DNA of 64,000 nucleotides from Paenibacillus riograndensis SBR5 (GCF_000981585.1 NZ_LN831776.1:5625187-5689186), one strand, 5' to 3'; positions 53,201-61,334 are shown, counted from the first letter of the stretch. Notes: generated by a model from the letters alone, not told the origin. Translations and numbers: made by a program.

Positions 53201-53364
53201 GACCGACGGTGGCCGCCAGGCCATGGGTGATTAGGTTCACTTTTTCCACTTCAATCTCAGGATTACTTAATTTTCGGAAAAATAAGTTCCCTTTTTCCAA
53301 CTAGCACCTGCGAAGAAGCCGATGAAGACGGATCGCCCTATTCCTTCACGATCGATCCGCAGCC

Positions 53365-53545
53365 GTTACGGACAGGAGAGCCGTTATGGATAGAAGATTC
53401 GGCTATTCCGCAGGACGGACTGAATGCCTTTATTTGCTCCTTTCCCCTTTATTCCAGGCTCCATCGAACGATATAACGGCTCCTGAGTCCGTATCCGCTG
53501 AAAAAACAAGATTTTTGGCAAAATAAGGGCTCCTCTGTCCGCTTC
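53365..53545. repeat. Third intergenic motif family (CGGACACAGGAGCCGTTATT type)
   Basis: One forward copy (TTACGGACAGGAGAGCCGTT at 53365) and two reverse copies around 53471 and 53521 that are 50 bp apart (ACGGCTCCTGAGTCCGT; AGGGCTCCTCTGTCCGC). Related copies lie at 61174 and 61224. The part 53318-53460 also reads as a short coding-like stretch (EDGSPYSFTIDPQPLRTGEP) that may be gene debris. Confidence 0.5.
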
Positions 53546-53648
53546 AATCCGCGGATGGAGCCCATCCTCCTGCATCGCTTATCCTCTGAGGCTCAGGATA
53601 TCCGCACTTTGCATCATTTCCTAAGCAACAAAGAAAGGCTGCCTTCAC

Positions 53649-53697
53649 CGCAAAAATAAACGCCTCTCCAATTAATGGTTAGGCGTTTATTTTTGCG
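53649..53697. terminator. Strong bidirectional terminator after the LCP gene
   Basis: Perfect 17-bp arms CGCAAAAATAAACGCCT (53649-53665) and their reverse complement (53681-53697). The A/T stretches in the arms serve as the T-run in both directions. Confidence 0.85.
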
Positions 53698-53751
53698 ATG
53701 TATTGTAACCGTATAGTATAGATGAATGGACCCTATGTAAGTTAACCCCGC

Positions 53752-54831
53752 CTACTCGGCAATTCCAAAATCATGGAGCAATTTCCGGGTATCCAATGCG
53801 GGCAGGGCCAGCGGTTCGCGCAGCTTCTGCAGCTTGACCAGCAAATCCTCCTTGTTCGCATAGACATAAGGACTCTTCCAGCCCGATTCCAGGGTAATCA
53901 GCTCACTTGCCGCAGGCTTCATCGACGGATAATTCAGAATCCAGCTCCGCAGCTGATCCTTGCCGATATCCGTGCGGATATTGTCACCCAGAATATCGAT
54001 GATATTTCCCCACTTCGCGATTCCGCTTACAGAATCCAGCTTATCCAGGATGAGGTTCAACACCTCCTGCTGCCGTTCGTTGCGCGAGAAATCGGAGGAT
54101 TCGGCGGTCCCGCGGTTGGATTTACGGTAGCGGACGAAATCCAGCACTTTCTTGCCGTTTAAGTGCTGCCGCCCTTTTGTCAAGTTAATGTTCGTGCCGT
54201 CCGCATTATCCACATACCGCATATCCATCGGCACATCGATATCCAGCCCGCCAAGCTCATCCACAATACTGCTGAACGCCTCGAAGTTGACCAGAATCAT
54301 GTGATCGATATCCATCTGCAGAATATCGCCGTAGAACTCTCTGGTCTTGCTTAAATCCTCACCCTTGTTATGCGCGTAAAAATAAGCGTAGTAGTAATTA
54401 GCTTTATGTGTCCCCATCTCACTGCTTGCGATCTTCATATCCCGGGGGATCGACAGGATGGACAGCTTCCTGCTCACAGGCTCATAGACCACCGGCATCA
54501 GCACATCCGTGTTCAGCGTTCCACCGCTGCCGCTTCTGTTGTCGACCCCGGCGAGCAGGAAGGTGAGCGGTTTGCTCTCCTCTTCTGCATCTACAGCCGC
54601 AGCGGCTGCAGAAGCTGTAGGTACGGGTGACGCCGGTCCGGCTGTTTCACCCGGGGCAGAGCCTGCCGCCGAAATCCGGTCAAGCGCCCGTTCCGCCTTG
54701 TAATAGAGCGTTCCGGCATAGACTGCGCCGGCGATCAGGCAAGTGCCGAGCACGGCCGACAGAGTGAGCAGTGTTTTTCGGGTACGGACTTTTCCGCGTT
54801 TGGCTTTCATTCTCTTGCTTCGTTCCTCCAT
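53752..54831 (-). CDS. LytR-CpsA-Psr (LCP) family cell-wall ligase
   Basis: 359 residues. One N-terminal helix (TLLTLSAVLGTCLIAGAVYA), a low-complexity Ala/Ser/Pro linker, then the LCP domain: FLLAGVDNRSGSGGTLNTDV, LSILSIPRDMKI, NFEAFSSIVDELGGLDIDVP and VLDFVRYRKSNRG with the lipid-phosphate-binding arginines. LCP enzymes attach teichoic-acid-like or capsular polymers to peptidoglycan outside the cell. ATG 54831 follows AGGAGG. Confidence 0.9.
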   Translation of the reverse strand: MEERSKRMKAKRGKVRTRKTLLTLSAVLGTCLIAGAVYAGTLYYKAERALDRISAAGSAPGETAGPASPVPTASAAAAAVDAEEESKPLTFLLAGVDNRSGSGGTLNTDVLMPVVYEPVSRKLSILSIPRDMKIASSEMGTHKANYYYAYFYAHNKGEDLSKTREFYGDILQMDIDHMILVNFEAFSSIVDELGGLDIDVPMDMRYVDNADGTNINLTKGRQHLNGKKVLDFVRYRKSNRGTAESSDFSRNERQQEVLNLILDKLDSVSGIAKWGNIIDILGDNIRTDIGKDQLRSWILNYPSMKPAASELITLESGWKSPYVYANKEDLLVKLQKLREPLALPALDTRKLLHDFGIAE

Positions 54832-54957
54832 TCCTTTCCTCCTGCTTCATCTCATGAATGTTATAAGTTGTAAATGATTATAACATAGGCTTATCTTGAT
54901 GCTCAAAAGTGGAGGAAACCGCAGCTGGTCATTCAAATGAATCAGCAGAACCTGAGA

Positions 54958-55216
54958 ATATATAGAGTGAACTTAAGATCTTTACATTAGGGACTTCGTC
55001 GGGACTACGGAGAATGTTTGGACTTCCGGCCACTGCCCATCTGCAGATTTCTTGATTTGTACCGCTGTTCGCGGTGGAAATCCGCAGACTGCCTATGCTG
55101 AAGATAGCGAGCTTTCCTACGGAAAGCTTTTAGGCGGACGCATTCGCTCCTACAGTTCCAAACTTCCCCTCCGTCCCTTTTCCCTTTTGTTAGTTTTTCA
55201 AGTTCACTCTATATAT
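54958..55216. repeat. MITE-like repeat, copy 2
   Basis: 259 bp with perfect 17-bp terminal inverted repeats (ATATATAGAGTGAACTT at 54958-54974 and its reverse complement at 55200-55216). The interior matches copy 1 at 5823-6043 (GAGAATGTTTGGACTTCCGG and others) with an extra segment of about 45 bp carrying GAAAGCTTT-type hairpin arms. Confidence 0.75.
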
Positions 55217-55289
55217 AGATGTTTCCGGCATCCGCCAGCCAGCAAAAGGTGTATAATAAGTAGAACTTCTAGAAAAAGGATGTCCTGAC

Positions 55290-56258
55290 ATGCTTCTTGC
55301 TGTGAACCGTACACTGAACCGGATGATGCCGCTGATCACTCCATTAAGCGTCTTGACCGGAGTGCTCTGCGGAAGTGCACTGTCCTCTTATACCTATCTG
55401 TCTCCCTGGCTGTTTGCGTTTATGACGTTTGCCGGAAGCATCAGCCTGGGATTTAAAGATTTCGTGAATGTACTCAAAAAGCCTTTGCCCCTGTTTGCCT
55501 GTCTGTTCATACTGCATATTGTCATGCCTCTGGTTGCTTTAGGTATCGGGAATGTGCTGTATCACGCGGATGAATTCACGATTACGGGCCTTGTGCTGGC
55601 CGCAGTCATTCCAACGGGGGTAAGCAGCTTCATCTGGGTCAGCATTTACAAAGGCAATACCGCCCTCACCTTGTCCATCATTCTGATCGACACGCTGCTG
55701 GCTCCTTTTGTCGTGCCGGGCGTATTATCGCTGCTGATCGGAACCAGTGTGGAGCTGGACACGGGCGCCATGATGAGCAGTCTGTTCTGGATGATTGTCG
55801 TCCCTTCCCTGCTCGGCATGGTGCTTAACGAATGGACCAAAGGCGCGGTTGCTCCCGTCTGGAGCCCCAGACTGAATCCGTTCTCCAAGCTTTTCATGGC
55901 TGCAGTGATTATGATCAACGGCTCTGTCATTTCCCCGTATTTAGCTGACATCAGCCTGCACCTGGTTGGCCTGGCCTTTGTCATTGTGCTCCTGGCTTCC
56001 ACCGGCTATGCCCTGTGCTTTCTCACGGCGAGGGTATTACGCTGGAATGAAGCGGATGAAGTCGCCCTTATCTTCAATGGAGGCATGCGCAATATCAGTG
56101 CCGGCGCTGTCCTGGCGGTATCCTATTTCCCCGCTCCAGTGGCCGTTCCCGTTGTACTCGGCATGGTGTTCCAGCAGCTTCTGGCTTCACTTGCAGGCTT
56201 TCTGCTCAGCCACCGCGCCAAGGTCAGACACACTGCGGAGCAGACTACGGCGGCGTGA
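55290..56258 (+). CDS. Bile acid:sodium symporter (BASS) family transporter
   Basis: 322 residues with about ten helices. Family features include MTFAGSISLGFKDFVNVLKK, AAVIPTGVSSFIWVSIYKGN with the conserved polar helix break, and FNGGMRNISAGAVLAVSYFP. Bacterial BASS members carry organic anions such as pantoate or keto-acids. RBS AAGGATG. Monocistronic by context; substrate unknown. Confidence 0.85.
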   Translation: MLLAVNRTLNRMMPLITPLSVLTGVLCGSALSSYTYLSPWLFAFMTFAGSISLGFKDFVNVLKKPLPLFACLFILHIVMPLVALGIGNVLYHADEFTITGLVLAAVIPTGVSSFIWVSIYKGNTALTLSIILIDTLLAPFVVPGVLSLLIGTSVELDTGAMMSSLFWMIVVPSLLGMVLNEWTKGAVAPVWSPRLNPFSKLFMAAVIMINGSVISPYLADISLHLVGLAFVIVLLASTGYALCFLTARVLRWNEADEVALIFNGGMRNISAGAVLAVSYFPAPVAVPVVLGMVFQQLLASLAGFLLSHRAKVRHTAEQTTAA

Positions 56259-56300
56259 GTTTGGCTACTGATCAGCCGCACACCGGCCAACATCAGGTAG

Positions 56301-56485
56301 CAAGTGGAAAAAGGGAACTTATTTCTTCTCAAAACTCAACAATTGAGAGATTTAAGTGGAAAAAGAGAACTTATTTGGGCAATATTACCTCACCAGGAGC
56401 AAAATGAGCTGAATTAGTGATCCTTTTTCCACTTAGCCTGCGGAGCGCAGGGTGCTCAAGCGAATTAGTGATCCTTTTTCCACCT
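56301..56485. repeat. 52-bp-phased repeat cluster E (forward-forward-reverse-reverse)
   Basis: Motif copies: forward at 56301 and 56353 (52 bp apart); reverse at about 56411-56433 and 56462-56485. It begins 43 bp after the BASS gene. Confidence 0.88.
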
Positions 56486-56502
56486 AACCATCCATCGAAG
56501 CC

Positions 56503-56598
56503 CTAGCAGATACTGATCAGCGGCTTCCATTTCCCGCCAATCATCTGCAACGTGACAAGCACTCCTTTTAACCCCGGCTCTGTAGCCTCCATATCCAT
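56503..56598 (-). pseudogene. HxlR-type regulator, N-terminal remnant
   Basis: 31 codons reading MDMEATEPGLKGVLVTLQMI then GGKWKPLISIC and a stop. The IGGKWKPLI block is the hallmark of HxlR/MarR-like winged-helix regulators. The rest of the gene is missing, its place taken by repeat cluster E. Confidence 0.6.
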
Positions 56599-56630
56599 GC
56601 GATATATCTCTTTTAATCTACCTACATGCC

Positions 56631-57215
56631 GGGCTGCTTGCCGTTTGTTTTATTGAAGGGCTGGTTGACTCCGGTCTGTTATACGATCTTATAGAAAGCT
56701 TAGTTTCCGGTGTGGTTCAGGAGATCACTAAGCGGCTTCAGGCCATTGATACAGACAGTATCCTTGAAAGCGGCTATATTGAAGAATGCGCCGCTTACTC
56801 CCTTTCCTACCATGTTAAATTCAGAACGCCCGTACACCGTCGCCGGCAGCCTTCTGAATGGACAAGTAGCCGTATTTGGTGGACGGGACCCCTTTCGCCT
56901 TAATCGCCCCGGTAACTTTTTATAATTTTTTTCAAACCGCCGAGGACTATTACCAGCGCTACGATATTTCAACTTTTTTGCGTGTGATCCGTCTGATATC
57001 GTTCCTGGTTTCCTTGCGGCTTTCTTCCTTGTTCTTTGCGTTGACAACGTTCCATCAGGAAATGATCCCCACGATCCTGTTAGTCACTTTGGCAGCCCAA
57101 CGGGAAGGGGTTCCTTTTCCGGTTCTGCTTGAAGCCTTGCTGATGGAATTAACCTTTGAGGTCATTCGTGAAGCAGGCGTCCGGATGCCCCGTGCGATTG
57201 GTCCATCCATCACGA
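56631..57215 (+). pseudogene. GerA-family spore germination protein, frameshifted remnant
   Basis: Three reading frames in succession carry consecutive GerXA pieces: LLAVCFIEGLVDSGLLYDLI (frame from 56631), LTPFPTMLNSERPYTVAGSL (from about 56790) and VDGTPFALIAPVTFYNFFQT through ALTTFHQEMIPTILLVTLAA and EVIREAGVRMPRAIG (from about 56876). Two frameshifts and truncation at both ends make it non-functional. Confidence 0.85.
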
Positions 57216-57254
57216 ACCTGATCACCCTTATCCGGGATGATTTCAGGTACAGTT

Positions 57255-57536
57255 TTCTGCCGACAGGAGATATCGGACATCGCCGGCAAAGAAACCGTCC
57301 AGCTCTATATCCGCGATGTCAGCGCAAGTGTCGTACGTCCGGTCAAAGAGCTGAAGGGCTTCCGCCAATTATCCCTGGCAGCGCATGAGAAACAGAGGGT
57401 CTCGTTTGAAATCACCAGAGACTTACTGATGTTCTACGTCAAGGATGACCAGCTGATCTTCGAGCCCGGGGAATTCGATATTATGATCGGCAGAAACTCC
57501 GGAGACCACGAAACACAGCGGATCTGGATCGGTTGA
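57255..57536 (+). pseudogene. GH3 beta-glucosidase C-terminal remnant
   Basis: Reads EISDIAGKETVQLYIRDVSA, SVVRPVKELKGFRQLSLAAH and FEPGEFDIMIGRNSGDHETQ, the fibronectin-III-like end of a GH3 enzyme. The catalytic domains are absent; the piece is joined directly to the GerA remnant. Confidence 0.8.
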
Positions 57537-57758
57537 CCTCCGTCTGGCTGCGGCTGCATGGCCGAAAGTGCCAGCACCATGTTGGCTAACTTTTTAATTT
57601 CAATAAACAGTAACATTTTTCTGTCAAAATCACTGGAGTTACTAAAAATTTTAGATTAATATAATGCTATACTTTTTGATAAGGCAGGTTGAGGCAAGCT
57701 GGAAGACCAATTATTTCATCAGACTGTCAATGAGCTGCTGGCCCTCTCTAACAGCAAG

Positions 57759-58154
57759 GTGCAGGTAATACTGGAACCCAGGTTCCAAGATAACCGGCTA
57801 GTTGGCGGCAAATATCATTTAGCCAGCCATACCATTTTCCTATATAAAGAAGAGATTGTCAGACAATGCTGTGAGCTGTTCGGTTCACCACTCCGGCTGA
57901 AGGAATACATTGCGGTTGTATTAGCCCACGAGCTTGGGCATTCCGAAGACCAGGAGCTGGAGCTCCTTGCGGCTGCACTGGACAGGCCTCTGACAGAAAA
58001 GCAAGAAGCCGAAATCAGATTAAGAATCGAAGAAAATGCATGGGCATATGCTGTTTCCTTGCTTACAGAGGCAGACCCCACCTTTCTGCGTTTCATTATG
58101 GATGAGTCCCTCTTCAGCTACAGGGATCGGCTGGACCGGTTCCACATTGCCTAA
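57759..58154 (+). CDS. Small zincin-like protein (HELGH motif)
   Basis: 131 residues from GTG 57759. VVLAHELGHSEDQELELLAA is an HExxH metalloprotease motif in a helix, preceded by SHTIFLYKEEIV (as in phage/ImmA-like minimal zincins). The coding-like frame extends 20 codons upstream (LEDQLFHQTVNELLALSNSK) to a CTG at 57699 following an in-frame TGA, so the true start may be a CTG. No signal peptide. Target unknown. Confidence 0.7.
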   Translation: MQVILEPRFQDNRLVGGKYHLASHTIFLYKEEIVRQCCELFGSPLRLKEYIAVVLAHELGHSEDQELELLAAALDRPLTEKQEAEIRLRIEENAWAYAVSLLTEADPTFLRFIMDESLFSYRDRLDRFHIA

Positions 58155-58162
58155 TACAGTAA

Positions 58163-58198
58163 ACAAGGCCAAGTCCTCCTGAGAGAACCTGGCCTTGT
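58163..58198. terminator. Terminator between convergent genes
   Basis: Arms ACAAGGCCA (58163-58171) and TGGCCTTGT (58190-58198) between the zincin-like and KGG genes. Confidence 0.7.
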
Positions 58199-58227
58199 AC
58201 TTATAATATATGAATTGGGTTGCTTAC

Positions 58228-58461
58228 TTAATTGTCACGTTGACGGGTCCGGGCTTCTCCGCCTTTGCGCCCCGCTTCCTCACGGCTCATTTTGCCATCA
58301 TTCCCGTTGCTGCCTGATTGGTTGCGGCTGCGGGCTTCTCCGCCCTTTTCTCCAATCTCCTGATAAAACTCACGGTCATGATTTTTTGCCGTGGCTTCGC
58401 CACCCTTACGTCCTGCTTCTTCGCGGCTCATCTTTTGATCATTCTGGTTGTTTTGTGCCAT
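58228..58461 (-). CDS. KGG-repeat general stress protein
   Basis: 77 residues, very hydrophilic, with three KGG motifs (REEAGRKGGEATAKNHD, YQEIGEKGGEARSRNQ and REEAGRKGGEARTRQ). GsiB-like KGG proteins accumulate under general stress and in spores. RBS AAAAGGAG. Confidence 0.88.
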   Translation of the reverse strand: MAQNNQNDQKMSREEAGRKGGEATAKNHDREFYQEIGEKGGEARSRNQSGSNGNDGKMSREEAGRKGGEARTRQRDN

Positions 58462-58715
58462 TTCGAATTCGCTCCTTTTCGGGTATTGAGTATTTTTGTT
58501 GCACTTTTAACTTACCCGCCCCCCTGAGCATGAAACATTAAATATATATCACCCCTTGCTCCTGCCGTCCAGTACACAAGTTCAAGCCAGTTATGAAAGC
58601 GCTATAAATTCTCCCATCATCCAAAACTTCTCCCATAGCTTTCCCCCTCTGTTTCTTGAATAATGAAGAAAGGCACTGCAGGCCGCTAATCCATGCACAG
58701 CAAAGGAGAAGATTC

Positions 58716-60992
58716 ATGCCGCATCCTTTCACCACGATAAGCGAGGCCCTGTCACAGTCAAGAAGCAGCTCTTTCGGAGTTGTCTATAAGAACGGCAAGT
58801 TTACGGCAAATGATCCGCTGAGCTTTTTCGGGCGCAAGCTGCCGGACCCTGAGTTGACCTTCGATACCGCGAATAATAAAACACTGGTGAATGTTCACAT
58901 GAATGGCTCCATCAAAAACGTCACGGTTTATAATGGCAGCTACTCTAGCGATAATATCCCCGGGGTATGGATGTGCAAGGATTTCAGGGAGGCCGGACCA
59001 TATGCCTATAGCTTGGAGCTGGGCGGGCTGCATTATCATTTGGGCAGCGATGATCTGGCATATTCCACTTCACTGCTCGACAATTTATTTCCGGTTACGG
59101 AATATCAGCTGGGAGCAATCAAGGCCACTCTCCTTGTCTATACTCCCGTTTCGGCTGACGGATCGCAGCGCCTTCGCGGCTTGGTCTATGGACTCCAGCT
59201 GGAGAATCAATCCGGCCAGACCATTGCCGGCCAAGTCACGCCGCCTCCGGCGGACACCCTGCCGGACCAGTTATTCTCCGGTCCGGAATTCTGTGTACAT
59301 GTCCCCGGCCATAAGGTAGACGTGAATGGCACGGTCCCTGTTTCACTCGCCCCCGGCCAAACCCTATGGGTCCCTGCTGTTATCTATCCGGCGGGTGATC
59401 CATGCCCCCGGATTATCGGTGAGAAGGGCACATTGTACTGGCTTAATGAAACTTGGGCCTATTTCAGAGGCATCACCGGGCGGCTGACGATGGAGGAGGA
59501 CCCCTTCGCGGCGGAATTCTATGAGCGTGCCCTTCTCCAGTGCTTCGGCTCCCTCGCCATGGACAGCCGCGGCAGCCTGGCAGGCGCCAACTGGGGGACA
59601 TCGCCCCCAACGCAGTTCACCTGGAACAAGGATATGTTCTATTCCCTGCTTCCCTTTCACACCGCTGAACCGGAGCTGTTCCAGCAAGGTATGTTATGGT
59701 TCCTGGAGCATGGCGTCCGTCCGCCCGGCAACCGGTATGAAGGCGGAATCACCCATTCTCTGAGCAACTCCCTATCTTCGGTCGTGATGGCCGGTCTGTA
59801 CTACCGGACTACCGGCGACAAGCAGCTGTTTTGGAACCGGTCCGGGATCCACGAGTCGATTTGCAGTCTGCTGGAGGCGACGCTTCTGACCCGCAAGGAA
59901 GAAGACCCGTGGCTGTTCCCTTCGGTGTGGCTGTCTGACGCCTACTCCCTGGGAGATTATCATACCGGCTCCAATGTGATTGCCTGGACTGCCTTCGTCC
60001 ATTATGCCCGCATTGCGGAGGAAGTCTTCGGCGATACGGCAAGAGCCGAACGTTACCGGACCATCGCCGGGAGAATCCGGGCGGATCTGGAGCGGCTGGC
60101 TACGGCCGAAGGTCCATTCGGCCTTCAGTATGCCGAGGGGATCAGCAGTTCCGGCGATAAGCTTAAGGATAACGCCGGGAAATACACCGGGAAATATGCG
60201 GATTTCGGCATGCAGTTCATCGAGAATCTAACTGCAGAGGGCCAGATCAATCTGCTGCATCACGACGGAGAGGAATCGGATACCATTCTGATGCCTCTAT
60301 ACGGGTATACTTCCTATGACAATGAAACCTATAGACATTATATGCAGTTCTCTTTAAGCCCTCATAATCCGACGTACAACCCTGAGTCCAGGGGCATTCA
60401 GTGGGGCGACCATTCCGCCTGCACTTTTCCCGGCTATATGAGCGGCATGGGCATGATTACAGATGCCGCTTCGTTGTCTGGCGAAGACGGCTACCTGACC
60501 CGGATACGCCAGCTGACCGACGCCGACGGTTCGCTCTGGTGGTGGCCGTACAACAACGGAGCCGCTTATGGAGACGTAGTCCGCCATAACAACTGCGGCA
60601 AGTGCGGCTGGGCCTCCGGTGTGTTCGCTGGCCTTTTTGTCTCCGAGATACTAGGCCTGGCTTACGATGCCTCTGCACGGCAGCTCTCCTTCCGCCCCCT
60701 TAGTCCAAGCAGCTCCTTCACCTGGGAACACGTCAAGCTGGGCAGCGGAAGCTTCAGTGTGGCCTACCGGAAAACGGACAGCTCTGTCGAGGCCTCCATC
60801 CAAAATCTTTGCACCAAGACGGTCACGGTCTGTGTAGAGCTCCGGCATGATAATGCCAGAAGGCTTGAACCTTTTGCCCGCACAGGAGATAAGGAGCTGG
60901 CAGCCCATGCAGAGTGGTCTGACCGCGCGGCTTCACGCCGCTTCAAAAAGACTCTTGAACCGGGGAGGGCGGTCACTTTCGGATTGCGTTGA
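58716..60992 (+). CDS. Six-hairpin (alpha/alpha) glycosidase, family not assigned
   Basis: 758 residues, no signal peptide. An N-terminal beta-sandwich (about 1-250) is followed by an (alpha/alpha)6-barrel with NWGTSPPTQFTWNKDMFYSL, NRYEGGITHSLSNSLSSVVM, FPSVWLSDAYSLGDYHTGSN, PESRGIQWGDHSACTFPGYM and LWWWPYNNGAAYGDVVRHNN, then a C-terminal beta region. Conserved acidic residues in WNKD and the QWGD segment are plausible catalytic groups. ATG 58716 behind AAGGAG is preferred to an upstream in-frame start at 58656. It resembles GH63/GH15-type architecture, but I cannot place it in a family. Confidence 0.7.
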   Translation: MPHPFTTISEALSQSRSSSFGVVYKNGKFTANDPLSFFGRKLPDPELTFDTANNKTLVNVHMNGSIKNVTVYNGSYSSDNIPGVWMCKDFREAGPYAYSLELGGLHYHLGSDDLAYSTSLLDNLFPVTEYQLGAIKATLLVYTPVSADGSQRLRGLVYGLQLENQSGQTIAGQVTPPPADTLPDQLFSGPEFCVHVPGHKVDVNGTVPVSLAPGQTLWVPAVIYPAGDPCPRIIGEKGTLYWLNETWAYFRGITGRLTMEEDPFAAEFYERALLQCFGSLAMDSRGSLAGANWGTSPPTQFTWNKDMFYSLLPFHTAEPELFQQGMLWFLEHGVRPPGNRYEGGITHSLSNSLSSVVMAGLYYRTTGDKQLFWNRSGIHESICSLLEATLLTRKEEDPWLFPSVWLSDAYSLGDYHTGSNVIAWTAFVHYARIAEEVFGDTARAERYRTIAGRIRADLERLATAEGPFGLQYAEGISSSGDKLKDNAGKYTGKYADFGMQFIENLTAEGQINLLHHDGEESDTILMPLYGYTSYDNETYRHYMQFSLSPHNPTYNPESRGIQWGDHSACTFPGYMSGMGMITDAASLSGEDGYLTRIRQLTDADGSLWWWPYNNGAAYGDVVRHNNCGKCGWASGVFAGLFVSEILGLAYDASARQLSFRPLSPSSSFTWEHVKLGSGSFSVAYRKTDSSVEASIQNLCTKTVTVCVELRHDNARRLEPFARTGDKELAAHAEWSDRAASRRFKKTLEPGRAVTFGLR

Positions 60993-61065
60993 CTTTAATA
61001 CCGCCAGTAACGGCCAAGTGGAATCATCCTTAATCTCCGGCGAGGATGGAACCAACGCCAAAAGC

Positions 61066-61088
61066 GCCCCTGCTCCAACAGCAGGGGC
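61066..61088. terminator. Hairpin after the six-hairpin glycosidase gene
   Basis: Perfect GCCCCTGCT / AGCAGGGGC arms with a 5-nt loop, but no clear T-run. A weak terminator or mRNA 3' stem. Confidence 0.5.
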
Positions 61089-61173
61089 TAAATTCATTAC
61101 GCTACGGTTCCTAATGCCATCCATTATTGCTATAGCGCAAAAATCTACCGAAATCCGGGAATCGTCCCGTTCG

Positions 61174-61245
61174 TTGCGGACACAGAAGACCCTATTTCCC
61201 GGAATCTTCCTGTTCAGCCGAACTTACGGACTGAGAATTCGCTAT
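61174..61245. repeat. Third intergenic motif family, two copies 50 bp apart
   Basis: TTGCGGACACAGAAGACCCT (61174) and TTACGGACTGAGAATTCGCT (61224), both followed by ATTT, related to 53365-53545. The rest of 61093-61334 shows no feature. Confidence 0.45.
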
Positions 61246-61334
61246 TTGTCCTCATTCCCCCTCATATGCCTCGTTTGAGCCCAAATAGCTGCCTGAGGCA
61301 GTATTCCTGCTTCAAGCAGCCGCTGGCTTAAGGC

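Larger units (their letters stand above)
51674..53232 (-). mobile_element. IS110-family insertion sequence
   Basis: About 1559 bp, defined by comparison with the uninterrupted sister block at 29.1 kb. Host sequence stops after GGCCCAATT (51673) and resumes at AGGTTCACTTTTTCC (53233). There are no terminal inverted repeats, and only ATT is shared at both edges, as expected for IS110, which does not make long target duplications. The long noncoding leader (52995-53232) upstream of the transposase and the short tail (51674-51768) fit the IS110 subgroup rather than IS1111. Confidence 0.88.
51559..53302. repeat. Repeat cluster D, interrupted by the IS110-type element
   Basis: Forward motif copies at 51559 and 51611; reverse copies at 53230-53251 and 53281-53302. 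With the IS removed the cluster is 185 bp, the same as cluster B. The flanking block (51400-51673 plus 53233-53316) is the sister copy of 28861-29215, including a hairpin ACGGCTGTGCGGTCC / GGACAGCGCAGCCGT at about 51474-51510. Confidence 0.88.

Noticed and set aside
51674..53232. Target-site duplication and terminal inverted repeats for the IS
   Set aside because: Only ATT is shared at the edges and no inverted ends are visible, which is normal for IS110.
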